Source: Pochonia chlamydosporia 170 (taxonomy: Eukaryota > Ascomycota > Sordariomycetes > Hypocreales > Clavicipitaceae). Taken from it: a DNA stretch of 64,000 nt. The position numbers and the translations under genes were made by a program. The DNA lies in NCBI RefSeq assembly GCF_001653235.2, contig NC_035793.1, positions 3,410,001-3,474,000 of the forward strand, in the 5' to 3' direction. The notes below the pieces were generated by a model. The model was not told the origin of the DNA. It saw only the letters and a program-made list of their open reading frames with translations, and did no database searches. Below are positions 10,934-22,791 of this stretch, in pieces. Every line of letters starts with the position of its first letter. Position 1 is the stretch's first letter.

Positions 10934-12832
10934 ATGTGGCTCATCAATGTAGAGACCATGCAGTTGGAAGAGTTTTGGGGAACGGCAGCTCCAAAATATG
11001 CGATTTTATCTCATAAATGGGTAGATGGTGAGGAGGTATCCTTCCAAGATATGGCCCGGGGCACTGTGGAAAGCAAACCAGGCTATCAAAAGATCCAAAA
11101 GATGTGCCATCTTGCGAAAGACATCAATCTCGGATATGCTTGGGTCGACACATGTTGTATCGACAAAAATAGCAGCGCAGAATTGTCGGAATCGATTAAT
11201 TCTATGTTCCGTTGGTATCAAGAGTCTGCTATATGCTGTGTCTACCTCCACGACCTTGAGAAAGCCGAACAAGTTAACATTGACATATCGCAGTGCATAT
11301 GGTTCACTCGGGGTTGGACACTTCAAGAGCTTATTGCGCCAGACAAAGTCTTTTTCTACAATGCTTCCTGGGAGAGAATCGGTAGTAGGATGTCACTCAA
11401 GACTGAGATATCGAACATCACTGGAATTGACGAAAGAGTCCTAATGCGTCTAACAGACGAGCCCTTGGAACTTTCGCAATTCTCTGTTGCCCAGAGAATG
11501 TCCTGGGCCTCTGCTCGCCACACCACAAAGCCGGAGGATATAGCATATTGCCTCTTAGGCTTATTCGAGGTCAATATGCCGTTATTGTACGGAGAAGGGA
11601 CTGATTCTTTTCTCAGACTGCAAGAGGCAATCTTGGAGAAATCTCAGGATTTAAGTGTTTTGGCCTGGAAGCCTGTAGATAATGTGCAAACCTGTCGTGG
11701 GGCTTTCGCACGGTCACCAGCAGAGTTCGCGTGGTGTCGTACTATATTTCCCCTAAGTGACATCAAGGAGGCCGATGACTTTGCTTTGACTGGTAACGGC
11801 CTGCAAATTACTACTCGTCTCCTGGAGCATCATCAACATGGCACGAAGAAGAGAGCTAGTGAATTACCATACTCTCAGCTCGTCTTGCAATTAAATTGTG
11901 CCAGCTGGGAGGGTGGCCTTGTAGGATTACTTTTGAAGAAGGTTGGCGAGCGAGCTTATGTTCGAGATGTCACCTCAGACGGCGGGATAAGGCTCGACAA
12001 CACGTTGGACACGGAGATATCCAAAAACTGTTTAATCCAGCAAAGAATTAACATTCCCCGGAACGTCTCCAATTTGGAAAGCCTCCGATATAACAGGTTA
12101 AGGGTGTTCGGTACATACTTCCATATTGCGGACGATCTTAAAGTTATTCAAGCAATACCGCCAGAAAGATGGGATCCCTGCATGAACGCCTTCACCTCTA
12201 CCATGGCTTGTGCGATTGTGGCATTGGTTCTAAGGCCGAAAAAGGCGGAGGACTCTACTGAAGATTTCGTTGTGATCATTACCGGTACTGGTATGCCATT
12301 CACAGTACTGTCTCAAAGTATCGAGGAGGCCGACTTTTTTTGGAAGAATATTTACATCCTGCTCCGTCGCCACCCGAAGGCCAGCTACATTCTGGAACAT
12401 GCGTCCAGTCTTCATGAAGGAGACATTCAACAAAATCTAAAACACCGGGCATTGGAAATGACTCCATTCAATCCAAATCAACGGAATTCAGCCGCATTTA
12501 TTTTGCCTGGGCATTGGGGAAATGTTCCCCTCACGGGTAGCGTTCAGCATCCTTTCGGCGAAATCTACTTGGCGCGAGGCCAACGTGACATTCCGGAACT
12601 AAATTTGGGAGAGGAAGTAAGAGTAGATTGCGTTGCAATCTCACTCCCAGGAACGGACCAGGCAAGCGACGGAAACGAAGTAGAAGAGACAGGTGGGCTT
12701 CAAAGTCCGAACTCATTGCCCGATCTTTGTGAATTCAGTTTAGAAGACAAATGGCGGAGGCTCTGGGAGGCTGCTCCAGTGCACTTGAATCTAGAGGACC
12801 TAGAGAAACACCCATCGGACTTGATTGGTTGA
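10934..12832 (+). CDS. HET-domain (heterokaryon incompatibility) protein
   Basis: A single uninterrupted exon encodes 632 aa from ATG to TGA. The HET domain occupies roughly residues 20-160, with its three conserved blocks visible: YAILSHKW near residue 23, a block around YAWVDTCCIDKNSSAELSES, and WFTRGWTLQELIAP. A segment typical of HET-E/HET-D-like proteins follows (RMSWASARHTTKPEDIAYCL, then GLFEVNMPLLYGEG). The rest, about 390 residues, has no domain I recognise, and there is no NACHT or WD40 region, so this is a short-form HET protein. In the family the HET domain triggers cell death when incompatible hyphae fuse; whether this copy does so is unknown. It sits beside an AT-rich, RIP-like zone, as such genes often do. 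Confidence 0.95.
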   Translation: MWLINVETMQLEEFWGTAAPKYAILSHKWVDGEEVSFQDMARGTVESKPGYQKIQKMCHLAKDINLGYAWVDTCCIDKNSSAELSESINSMFRWYQESAICCVYLHDLEKAEQVNIDISQCIWFTRGWTLQELIAPDKVFFYNASWERIGSRMSLKTEISNITGIDERVLMRLTDEPLELSQFSVAQRMSWASARHTTKPEDIAYCLLGLFEVNMPLLYGEGTDSFLRLQEAILEKSQDLSVLAWKPVDNVQTCRGAFARSPAEFAWCRTIFPLSDIKEADDFALTGNGLQITTRLLEHHQHGTKKRASELPYSQLVLQLNCASWEGGLVGLLLKKVGERAYVRDVTSDGGIRLDNTLDTEISKNCLIQQRINIPRNVSNLESLRYNRLRVFGTYFHIADDLKVIQAIPPERWDPCMNAFTSTMACAIVALVLRPKKAEDSTEDFVVIITGTGMPFTVLSQSIEEADFFWKNIYILLRRHPKASYILEHASSLHEGDIQQNLKHRALEMTPFNPNQRNSAAFILPGHWGNVPLTGSVQHPFGEIYLARGQRDIPELNLGEEVRVDCVAISLPGTDQASDGNEVEETGGLQSPNSLPDLCEFSLEDKWRRLWEAAPVHLNLEDLEKHPSDLIG

Positions 12833-15029
12833 TGTCTGTGCATCAGAGATCGGTGTTGGTTGGGCAGGTTGAATTTGAAAGAGAACCGCAAGAAACTGGT
12901 TGGCATGGGAATGAGGCACATGATAGTAATGAGAGCCTGGCAGCGTGTACCTGCCCGCATGGAGTTACACTAACAATCGGGGAAATAAGAATATACTGCA
13001 GAATATGAAATCATCTAGTAGGTCAAACGCATCTGCTTCTACTCTCCGAATTGTAAACTTAAATCTATGTTAGTGTGCTAAAATCTCATGGACGACCTAC
13101 TTATTGAATGAGAGAGCGTAGGAGATGAGAAAACGATGCCATGATTATGTGAGCGTGGTGCTCATTATCTGCAACTGTCGAAAGAGCCAGTAACTAAATA
13201 TAGAAATCTTGAAACAGAAGACTCTTACGCGTGTGAGATTTCAGGTACGCCGGGGAATTTTGCTGGTGTGATCTTCGCTCGTGTGTTCACTGTAGAAACG
13301 TAGATCGCAGTTCATGCAAATCGACCACCTCACGTTTGAAACGTTCCTCACGATCTGCTTTCGAAACAATATGGCTTGAGCTGAGAGGTGATACGCTTGT
13401 TTCACGCTACATGTATATCCTGAGTTACTTTTTAGAACAATGTTAACAAACCATTAGAATGATGTTAGTAGATCTCAGTACACCATTTTGATGCCTATGT
13501 GAGATCTTGGATCTTCTTTCAAGATGATGCCGTTGCCTTCCTAGCAAGTTGCTTGCAAATATTCTGCAAGTATCAGGCTTGGGTCTCTGGGTGTGTACTC
13601 GTCGTCTTTCCATGTCACACGGATGTACTGTTGATGAACATGGTTTACACTAAGCTGCTACTACTATGACACTGACAACTGCAGATTGAACATTGCATGT
13701 ACATACAAGAGTTTGTAAACTGTGATTATAAGCATCGCATATATATCATCTCCGTTTGTCCAGTTCTTGGAAAGTCACACGCCGAGGAGCAACTCTTGGT
13801 AAGGCATCCTTGTAATGTGTCTATTCCCAAAGAATGTCGAACGAACAACTCGAGATGTAAGCTACATACATTCCTTGGACAGGCCGCCCCCCAATGGATA
13901 GATATGTATCGTGGCGGGTAGACATCATGGAGACGCGCCATGTCAAACAGCTCACTGCGATGTTGGTTTCGTGCAATGTGAGTGCACGCGGTACTGACTA
14001 TACACTCCTTCGAATTTCAACTGCCGAGTCAGTACTCTATCGATGGCAACTCTAAGAACTCTTTAGCAGCATTAAATGTTACGGGTGATAATCTTCAAGG
14101 AAAGTCATAACCGCTCCTGTAAGATTGCAAGTCGGTCAACGCGGCATAAAATCCGTTACCATGAAGACCCTTCGCATCATATGACCGATTGTTGACTTTA
14201 AGTAATCTGGATAATACTTTCTTATTACACGATACCTTCCATGTCATCTTGCCAAGTTGACAAATATTTGGTCCTCCGATCGGGTGGATCTCGACCTAGA
14301 TTAGCATCATCTAGAACGCCAAGACGGTGCGGCGGTAGAATTTCCCATTGGAGCGGCTATAAGGGTGCAAAGAGCCTGATATCCCAAAAGCCGAGACTTA
14401 CCAACTGGAAGGAAGCTCGGAAAGCAAGTCCAGGGAAACATGATGCTTATTCTTCCGGAGTAACCTGGTAGTTTCTCGGCCTGGGTTCCACCTGCAGGAA
14501 AGGATTTTTAGCCGTCATGTTGGAATAGACACTGCCAATTCGAGTCAGTTCCATCTCCATTTATGTAGCTCCATTGGCCCACGGAAGATCCGCGACATGA
14601 CGGAGCTCTGTCGCCTTGTTATTCTCCTACCGCATTTGTTCTTTCTGGTTGCCAGGATGGTTCCTTATCAGGGGTGTTCTTTCGGGTTTAATTCAAGCGA
14701 GGAGCTGGGAAATTTTGCAGGTTGTTTCACCCCTACCGTGCCGGATAATATGTCAATCTGCAGTGGCTGGCGGTGGCTGTATCGGACAATCGTCTCGTAC
14801 GTGATATTCTTCATGGCGGCTTGTATCCCGCCCTGCACATCAAGCACGGATCTCGCTAGCAACAATGTCAAAAAGGGTCTCGTGATGGTCCGTCTGCGCC
14901 CGTCGTAGAATCAAATTGAATGAATTCATATTTCGCTTGGTCAGATGACGACTGTGATTGGCGCGGCAACTTGAGGCCAACTTTAAGAAGGGAAACTACG
15001 CGGCGGGTTGCACTTTCTCCAACGGAAAC

Positions 15030-15035
15030 CCCCAC
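15030..15035 (-). promoter_or_regulatory. candidate CreA/Cre1 site (SYGGRG)
   Basis: CCCCAC on the + strand reads GTGGGG on the other, matching the carbon-catabolite repressor consensus SYGGRG, about 355 nt upstream of the lad1 ATG. The motif is short and expected by chance, but its place before a pentose-catabolism gene makes it plausible. Confidence 0.3.
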
Positions 15036-15147
15036 ACCAGGCACACAATTTGAGGGGTCCATCCAGTCCATCCAAGAAAGATGTGCCACTTTTCCCACCT
15101 CCAACCCACTTCCACCAAGACCTCACAAGTAACTTTGGCTTGAGCGT

Positions 15148-15153
15148 GCGGGG
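15148..15153 (+). promoter_or_regulatory. candidate CreA/Cre1 site (SYGGRG)
   Basis: GCGGGG matches SYGGRG about 235 nt upstream of the lad1 ATG and about 115 nt from the other candidate site. Paired, closely spaced sites are the arrangement often functional for CreA. Binding is not shown. Confidence 0.3.
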
Positions 15154-15385
15154 AGCACCGGCAATTTGCCCGAGCTTGAAGATGAATAAAGCCTCTAGCT
15201 TGCCACCAAGGCGCCGTCTCAAAATGCTGCTCGACCTCGATTTCGTTCTTTGCAACTTTCTTTCTGCTACCGACAAAGTAGTTCAGGCGAATGTGAAGCC
15301 TAGCGACTTTCTTCGTATTTGATCAGATCACCAAGAACAACCAAGACGGAATACTGTCCTTTCTTTATACCAGTTTGTCGGTAAA

Positions 15386-16590
15386 ATGGCCCCCGCAGCC
15401 GTCAATACCAATGCCAATGGCACCGGTCTCTCTCTGAAACCAAATATTGGTGTTTATACAAACCCAAAACACGATCTGTGGATTAGTGAGGCTGGGCCTA
15501 CTGCTGAGAGTGTTTCGGCTGGCTCGGACCTGAAGCCTGGCGAGGTAACGATTGCTATTCGAAGTACTGGTATTTGCGGGTAAGTCTTCATTTCAGGTTA
15601 ACCTGATATACGGTATCTGTGGCTGTTCACAACAAGGGTACTCACACATAAAATTGCAGATCCGATGTTCACTTTTGGCATGCAGGCTGCATTGGGCCCA
15701 TGATTGTAGAAGGTGACCATATTCTGGGCCATGAGTCTGCTGGTGATGTCATTGCGGTGCATCCATCAGTGACCAGCTTGAAAGTTGGAGACCGCGTAGC
15801 AGTTGAGCCTAACATCATTTGCAATGCCTGCGAGCCCTGCCTAACGGGACATTACAACGGCTGCGAGAACGTCGCCTTCCTGTCAACACCGCCAGTGCCT
15901 GGTCTATTGCGCCGATATGTCAACCATCCAGCTGTTTGGTGCCACAAGATTGGCGACATGTCCTATGAGAATGGGTCCCTTCTTGAGCCGTTGAGCGTTG
16001 CTCTTGCCGGAATGCAACGAGCCAAGATGCAGCTCGGAGATCCGGTACTGGTCTGCGGTGCTGGTCCAATCGGCCTGGTTACCATGCTGTGTTGCGCTGC
16101 TGGCGGCGCAAGCCCGCTTGTCGTCACGGACATCTCGGAGAGCAGACTCGCTTTTGCCAAGGAACTCTGCCCTCGGGTCATTACTCACAAAATTGAACCT
16201 GGCTCTGCCGAAGAAACAGCAAAAGCTATTGTTAAATCGTTCAATGGAGTTGAGCCTTCCCTGACGATGGAATGTACCGGTGTGGAAAGCAGCATTAATG
16301 CTGCCATCTGGGCAACCAAGTTTGGCGGCAAAGTGTTCATTATCGGTGTTGGAAAGAACGAAATCACCATTCCCTTTATGCGTGCTAGCGTACGCGAAGT
16401 CGACATCCAGTTGCAGTATCGGTATAGCAATACCTGGCCACGGGCTATTCGACTAGTGGAGAGCGGTGTCATTGATCTGTCGAGGTTGGTAACGCACAGA
16501 TTTCCCTTGGAAGATGCGTTGAAGGCATTTGAGACTTCGGCAGATCCCAAGAGCGGGGCCATCAAGGTGCAGATTCAGAGCTTTGACTAG
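15386..16590 (+). CDS. lad1: L-arabinitol 4-dehydrogenase
   Basis: Exons 15386-15579 and 15660-16590 (80-nt intron, GTAAGT donor, TTGCAG acceptor) give 374 aa, close to known fungal LADs. It is a zinc-dependent medium-chain dehydrogenase: [13 protein letters not shown] carries the catalytic zinc cysteine and GDHILGHE the His/Glu. The four structural-zinc cysteines lie in [18 protein letters not shown]. The Rossmann motif is GAGPIGLV, followed by [10 protein letters not shown], where the Asp selects NAD+. The segment [16 protein letters not shown] is typical of the LAD/xylitol dehydrogenase group. In the fungal L-arabinose pathway it oxidises L-arabinitol to L-xylulose in the cytosol. Close resemblance to Hypocreales LADs favours LAD over xylitol or sorbitol dehydrogenase. 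Confidence 0.95.
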
Positions 16591-17779
16591 ACTATGAGTC
16601 GGTTGGGATATTGCATGGATTGTAGAGTAGAGCGATGTGAGTTTCGGAGTTGAGGCTGACCTCTGAATGAAGTGACATTGGTTCCTGTAGCACTTTATTA
16701 CATTAGGAATATAGCATGAAAACAGTTTGGGTAACTTGCTTGGGACGTGTGTGAGAGTTGAAGAGTGATTTCGTGTAACAGATGAATGAGGGGATTGATA
16801 GGTGGGGTGAACAAACCGCACAGGTACTTGAAGAGTGCTTTCGAACATGTCTCTATTGAATTTGAGTGGTTGTCAACTTAGAAGACGGGAATTGAAGCCA
16901 GTCGCATGTCCGTTGTATTCCCATTCACCTATTGCGCCACGGGCAAAGGAGGTTTCCAACAGGCACGCACTATAAGAGGAACAACAAAGGTCTCAGAGAC
17001 AATACTGGCATGATACCAAGAAATAGTAACATCAGCCTTCTAATATTAGCCAAAGAATCCCACAACACTCCCAGCATACGAGGTCCTCCAGAGTATCATA
17101 TCAATTCTTCGCTGTGAAATAGTGCTGGGCTGTCAGATGTTGACGTGCTGGAAACCAAGGTACAGTGACTGGTAATTGGGTCACCGCAATATCCGAATTT
17201 GAGCCTATAGTTTTCTTTATGAAGACTCCACTGAGCTTTAGCTTTAGTAAACACTTGTCAATTCTTACGGCCAACAACATGATTTTTGAAGCCGACTTCT
17301 GCAGAGGTACCAAGGGACACGATCTCGATTCACAGCTCAGAACGCTCACACAGGACAACACCACAAACTGCAAGAAATTTCGTTTACATATGAGGTCATA
17401 TCCGAAAGTACACTTTCAAACTTCACAAAAATGAGGTCATCCTTAAACATAATTGCACCAGATACTTGAACCGTTCGGTGCATCCCCAAACATGTGCCTG
17501 AGCCAACGGCCATCCAAAAACGGACTAGCGCCACCATCCAAGCAACCACCAATCCAATCGGCCCAGGAAACCACCTCACGAATTCTCCCGAGCTTTTTTT
17601 CTCCCTCAGCAGAAACAGCCGACCGAGTCCTCTCGCCATCAATTGCCCTCCACGCAGCGCCCCAATCCGCACAGGAAGGTATCTCGTCGTCTCACTCTCG
17701 ACTTCGCGAGCAGAATATCTCATCCTCCCTTCCCCGGACCCCCGCTCGCACCGCGCAACGCTCAAGACAACCGACCAAG
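16591..17779. other. intergenic spacer between lad1 and atp20
   Basis: No gene is supported in 1.2 kb. The last 300 nt before the ATG at 17780 are C/T- and CA-rich, as expected of a strongly expressed fungal promoter and leader. Confidence 0.5.
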
Positions 17780-18509
17780 ATGCCCATGTCGCTCGCTCGC
17801 CCCATGATCCGCTCGCCGGCCTTGCGGATGGCTTCTCGCCGCTTCGAGAGCACCGCCGCCAGCAAGGCCACCGACGCTGCCAAGGAGACTGCCTCCAAGG
17901 CTCAGCAGGGTCTGTCGCGCGTCACCAGCGCTGCTGGCCCTGCCATTGCCGGCGCTGCCCGAGGTGTTGGTAATGCTCTGGGCAAGATTGGCGGCCGGAC
18001 CGGTCGCCTCATTGGCTTCGTTGAGCGTGAGTAGTCGCCTCGCTGTGCGTGCGGCCGTTGCAGGCGCTTTCGTCTTGACGGCATTGAGGCATTGTTCGGG
18101 TTGCTAATGGCGTTTTGTGTAGGCCAAACCCCCTTCGTCGTGTACTACTCCAAGGTTGGCGCTGAGGTTGCCAAGCTGGTCTTCCAGGGCCAGAAGATGA
18201 GCCCTCCGTAAGTTGTCTCTTAATTTTCGCAGATGATGGATTCGGAATTGCAGTCTAACGGAGAATTGTGGCTATAGTTCCGTCGCCACCTTCCAAAACA
18301 CCTACCAGACTCTCTGGAGATCCTTCAAGAACGGCTCCCTCTTCCAGTCCCCCCAGAACATGCTCCAGCAGGCCCGCAACCTCAGCAATGCTCAGCTTAT
18401 TGCCGGCGGTGTCGTTGCTGCCGAGTGCATCGGATTCTTCACCGTCGGTGAGATGATTGGCCGCTTCAAGATTGTCGGATACCACGGCGAGACCGGCGCT
18501 CACCACTAA
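17780..18509 (+). CDS. atp20: mitochondrial F1Fo-ATP synthase subunit g
   Basis: Exons 17780-18026, 18123-18207 and 18278-18509 (introns of 96 and 70 nt) give 187 aa. The N-terminal 30 residues are Arg/Ser-rich (RPMIRSPALRMASRRFEST), a mitochondrial presequence. An Ala/Lys-rich helical stretch follows, then the conserved subunit g core: TPFVVYYSKVGAEVAKLVFQ, and FQNTYQTLWRSFKNGSL. The C-terminus has a membrane helix with small residues (LIAGGVVAAECIGFFTVGEMIG) holding the GxxxG-like dimerisation region. In the family the protein sits in the inner membrane at the ATP synthase dimer interface and shapes cristae. ORF ends just before ordinary 3' UTR sequence. Confidence 0.93.
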
Positions 18510-19990
18510 GCGAAACGTACGTTTGCAAGAAATGATCAACAGGGAGGACAATCCCAGGCTTGACTTCGACGTGCGGCTGAAATGAAATCTAATCGGAGAA
18601 AACGGTGTACGAGCGAAGAAACAGATAGATGGATTGGTATGGGGAGCAAAATAGACTTGAGGACGTTTCCGCCTGGCTATAGATGACGTCTTTCAGTCCA
18701 TGCAGGATGAGGGTGGTCTAGGTGGAAACGTCTTTTGTTGCCTGGCCTTTGGGGGATGTAACGGCGGCGACAAACACCATGTGTTTGAACCTTTTTTTCA
18801 TTTGTAACATTGTACATCAGATGCATTACCATAGCGGTTTCCGTCCGGCGTGGCAAGCAATAGGAACTGATATGATGACACTTGGATGTGATGCGGGAAT
18901 TGTGACTGCTGCTACACTGGTGTGATTCGATGTTGAACCAGACGCTGAAGCCAAGTTGGTTGATTCCTCAATGCTGTTAAATCGTTTGTGTCCTGTACCT
19001 CGCAATCTGACGCAGTGTCTGAACCGATAGTTCAAATACAATGAACTGTTATATCTGGAGAAAACATACCAGGCCACGAAGACACAACCTTGAATCAACA
19101 TACAATCAACATCCGCAGTCCTGGGCGTCATTCACCACCCAAAGGATAGCCAGTCTTTCCCAAAAGTGCATCATGTCACGATACTCGCCATAATTGCCAT
19201 AATTCAACATAAACACCAACTAAATGCCTCACAGCCTCACAGTATCCATTCATCCCAGTTACCAAAATCTCACCATCCTCATCAACCGCTAAGCACCTCA
19301 CTCCATCTCGTCCACATGGTTTCGTTCTGCATCAGTCCAACCAACAACCGACTATGCAAGCACTAGTCCTTAGATCAACAATCCCCACCACATGGAATAG
19401 TCCAGTATACTAGGATGGCGCGAACCTACAGTACAACGATCACGTAAGTCTTCGGAGTTGTCGCCGCTAACGTTTCTTTATGAGGCCTATATGTGTGGTA
19501 TTATATAGCCCGTGGCTTAGCAGGCCGTCCAAGTGGGCAGGCAACCCATGGTGAGGATCGCCATAAGTGACCACGAGGGATTCACGGCGAAAACTAAAAT
19601 CTTTGCTCACCGCAGAAGTGTAACTCGTCCGTATCGGCATTTACATGGTGCCCCGGCACTTATTTAAGTTTTTCAGTACAGAGTGGCATGGGGTTGCCGA
19701 TGCAGAAGCAAGGCTGATTCATCATGTGGCGCTTCACACCAGGAGCACAGAGTTTGGCATCCGAACCACAAAGTATAGTCCAGTCGTCAGATTTGAAAAT
19801 TTTCCATTGACATCAGCTCGCAGACTGGATGTGGTCTGGTGCTATACTTCTTCCTGACCCCGGTCACTTCCCTACAGTAGGGCGGGCGTACCCCCGGCTT
19901 ACATTTCATTTTCATGGTCTAGTACCACCAGCCAAGCCAAGTCGCAGTTGCACCACAAAAGTTATGAACTGAACCTTCACACCCATCCGT

Positions 19991-20010
19991 CCATCCATCC
20001 ATCCATCCAT
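19991..20010. repeat. (CCAT)5 microsatellite
   Basis: Five perfect CCAT units follow one imperfect copy (CCGT) at 19987-19990. Confidence 0.95.
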
Positions 20011-21118
20011 ACCCGTTCATTATTATACATCTCATATGCTATTGCTAAGACACCTCACCACTCGCCATACGTGTATTCCGTGCTCCTCCCAAGAAATGGA
20101 ACGAACAATACTCCCAGCTAGACCCACCGTTGCAACGTCCGCAACCCTGCAACCCTGCCATCGCGACGCTGCATCCAGACTTTGCTACGAATTCGAATCC
20201 GCCTGGCCTGTACCTTGCCCCTCCCTTCCTTCCAATAATCCAGCTCAAGATTCCGCCTTCTTGTGGCTAGATGCACTCAACATGTTCAATGCGAAAATCA
20301 AAAGACTCCCTGACTGTACCCAACCTGACCACCATGCTCATTGGTGACATAACCACATTCCCCCAATCGGTTTGGCCAAGAAATCGTTTGCCTTTGGCCG
20401 CCTTGCGTCACTGACCTGCCTCTAACTTTGCTTCGCACTTGCTAATGTTGCTTGCCAGTGGCTTTGTGCCGCCTGGTTTGATCCTGACCCAGGGACCGGA
20501 AAGCAACCCGCACCTAAGCGGTCGTTGGCGACCGGTTCAACGAGGGCGAGTGTCCGGCATCCTTGTCAAACCAAAGTGAAAAATAAATTTGCACCTAGGA
20601 AGAGATTCCCTTCAAAAAGGTTTCCCTACGCGCGTTGTTATTGTGTCGTGAGGAGAGGTCATCCCCTGCCGCGGTTACGACTACGAGCCGTGGCTCCAGT
20701 CCATGTATACGCGCAAAGGTTAGTTCGGGAAGCCGTATAGTGAGTCTGAGTCGGCTGTGATCGACCAGCATTGGGTATGACTGTTTCTCTCAAGTTCCTA
20801 GGCGGTGAGATGTTTGGTAGGCATGTCTGCCTATGTCTCCTGGAGTTGGTCCACGCCCCCAAGCTGTCCTCCGGCAATGCCCCAAAACACCTTTTTTTCA
20901 GGGTTGCCAACCAAGTTTCTGACAGCCCACGCCCTTGAAAAAGGTTCCTGTTGAATATTTCGTAGCTCTGTTGCATAAAGGATGCCATTGCTTGCTTGAC
21001 TTGACCCTCGCCCGGAGGACTGTGAACACTGCCAACCTTCTTTGGCTTTCCACCTGCCCGTCCAACAGAAAAAATGCGTCAAGATGATGTTTAACATGAT
21101 GGTGAGAAACATAAAAGT

Positions 21119-21142
21119 GAAAATGAAAATGAAAATGAAAAT
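21119..21142. repeat. (GAAAAT)4 microsatellite
   Basis: Four perfect GAAAAT units continue into AAAAAT variants to about 21,150. It lies about 340 nt beyond the stop of the methyltransferase gene. Confidence 0.95.
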
Positions 21143-21487
21143 AAAAATAAAAGATGGCAGCAAAAGGGGTATCATATGCGACACATGTTGCTATTGATCG
21201 GCCAATTCGCAGGCATCCGCAGTGTAACGTTCACCAGGCGCCAAAAGCCTGTGCATAATGAAAAACAAAAGCATATGGAAGGCGGAATTGGATATGTTTA
21301 AACAAGACCGCGAGCCTCAAGCCAGCAATCTGATAAGAGGACGAGGAAGCTAACATTTTCCTTCGGGCGGCTAGGGTGTAGCGCACTGCTTCTGCGGTTT
21401 GTTGGACGATATTGATGTAACTGTCGGTGTACTGCTTGCAACTTATTACACATGCACTGTTGGGCAACGTAGCAACCGGAGACAATA

Positions 21488-22791
21488 TCATGCCATGCCA
21501 CCAACTTCATGGTCGGATGGTCGTTTTGCAGACCAGACATGCCTAACATGAGCCAACCGTGGTTAGTATCACCTCTCCTCCCAGTAGGGTGGTCAAAGTC
21601 TTACATATTGAAGTATGCGTGATATCGCAACACACAGATCTCGTGATTAACGTCGCTGCAGAGTTTTCGGACCTCCTCCTGATCCATGCCCAATCCTTCA
21701 ATCATAGGCATTGTGCTCATTGCCGGGATACCATGAGATAGACCAAGATTGAACCATCTCGCAACGTCTCGTTCATGGCGATCGGACATCCACGGGTTGA
21801 CATAGCACCGGATGACCTCTTCCCTGAAGTCGGTAAATCCAGCAGCCTCCATTGCCCCCCTAGCGGCAGCTGCGTCCACCCTCGCATTGCGATGAAATCG
21901 GTCTAATGCTCTCAAAAACCGATCCGACCATTCCTTCAAGGCAGACGCCCGCGGTATATCATTTCCTTCCCATCCAGGTACCCAGTCGATTTCGACATGC
22001 TCGACATATCCTGACCCAGGCGTGAGGTGACTGAGAGAAAGTTAGCTCTGTCCAGTGGGCATCTGGAGGTCGGACCGCGATTTGCTGAATATGCTTGCTC
22101 ACTGGAATATTCTTTGGTAAATTTCTGGCCACAATTCATAACGTATGCTTCCATAAAGCATCCGAATATGCACCAAGTCGCAGCCCGTAATTAAAGATTC
22201 CCAAGACGGATCTTCAATGTCGAACTGGATGGTGGTTATTCCAGGTGGGATTCTTCTCGAGGTTAGCAATGAAACCGCAAATAGGGCAAGGTGTTTGTCC
22301 ATACAAAGCTGGCTGGATTTTATGAAGGTCTACTGCCATGATGACGGGCTCTACATTTGTTCTTCTCAGACAATCAGTACATTGAAACCTATGGCAGAGA
22401 CATCTGACTCACTGTTCAGCAACATTAATTGCCCAGATGCCTGTTCCGGTGCCCAAATCCAAGACTCGAAGAGGGCCATTTTGAGGTAAGTCTGGTAAGT
22501 AGAGGGCGTTTCGACGCGCCACTAGAAAGAACTTATGAAATAAATCCATTCGATTGAGCTCTTCCTAAGTAAACGGGTTAGAATCCAGTCGAAAACGGGG
22601 AAGCGGCATCCATACCGCATCGATGGGAAATAGATATTTCCGTGGCCGCCATGACCCATAGTAACGGCCATGTTGCCGAAAAGCATGAAGTTGCTGAGGC
22701 GCATCACCACTGAGGAGCGTAGTTAGTCCTTGATATGTTCGGAGCAGAGGCAATAACAACGTTTCAAGAAGGCGTACGAGTTTTGGGACAT
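21488..22791 (-). CDS. LaeA-like (UMTA-type) SAM-dependent methyltransferase, seven exons
   Basis: Predicted exons: 22791-22778, 22709-22616, 22564-22413, 22364-22305, 22255-22103, 22030-21605 and 21542-21488. All phases join and give about 317 aa. Introns are 48-72 nt with CTAAC or CTGAT branch sites. The N-terminal motif [20 protein letters not shown] leads into [13 protein letters not shown], typical of fungal LaeA-like enzymes. SAM motif I is [18 protein letters not shown]. Post-I is [14 protein letters not shown], followed by [17 protein letters not shown]. The C-terminus [14 protein letters not shown] is also family-typical and is only recovered with the last exon. LaeA itself controls secondary metabolism; most UMTA-type paralogues have unknown substrates. 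No biosynthetic cluster is visible next to it. The first exon is only 14 nt. Confidence 0.85.

Larger units (their letters stand above)
12833..15385. other. intergenic region upstream of lad1
   Basis: This 2.5-kb stretch has no gene I can support. The first 1.5 kb is AT-leaning and featureless. The last few hundred bases are the lad1 promoter and leader, where two CreA-type motifs are visible. Confidence 0.5.
18510..21487. other. intergenic region with simple repeats
   Basis: No gene can be supported in 3.0 kb. It carries a CCAT tetranucleotide run (19991-20010) and a GAAAAT hexamer run (21119-21142). Open frames here are short, in all frames, and lack codon bias or domains. Confidence 0.5.

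Noticed and set aside
14505..14513. CGGCTAAAA-like element resembling a Xyr1/ARA1 site upstream of lad1
   Set aside because: A single short motif about 870 nt away is expected by chance, so no regulatory claim is made.
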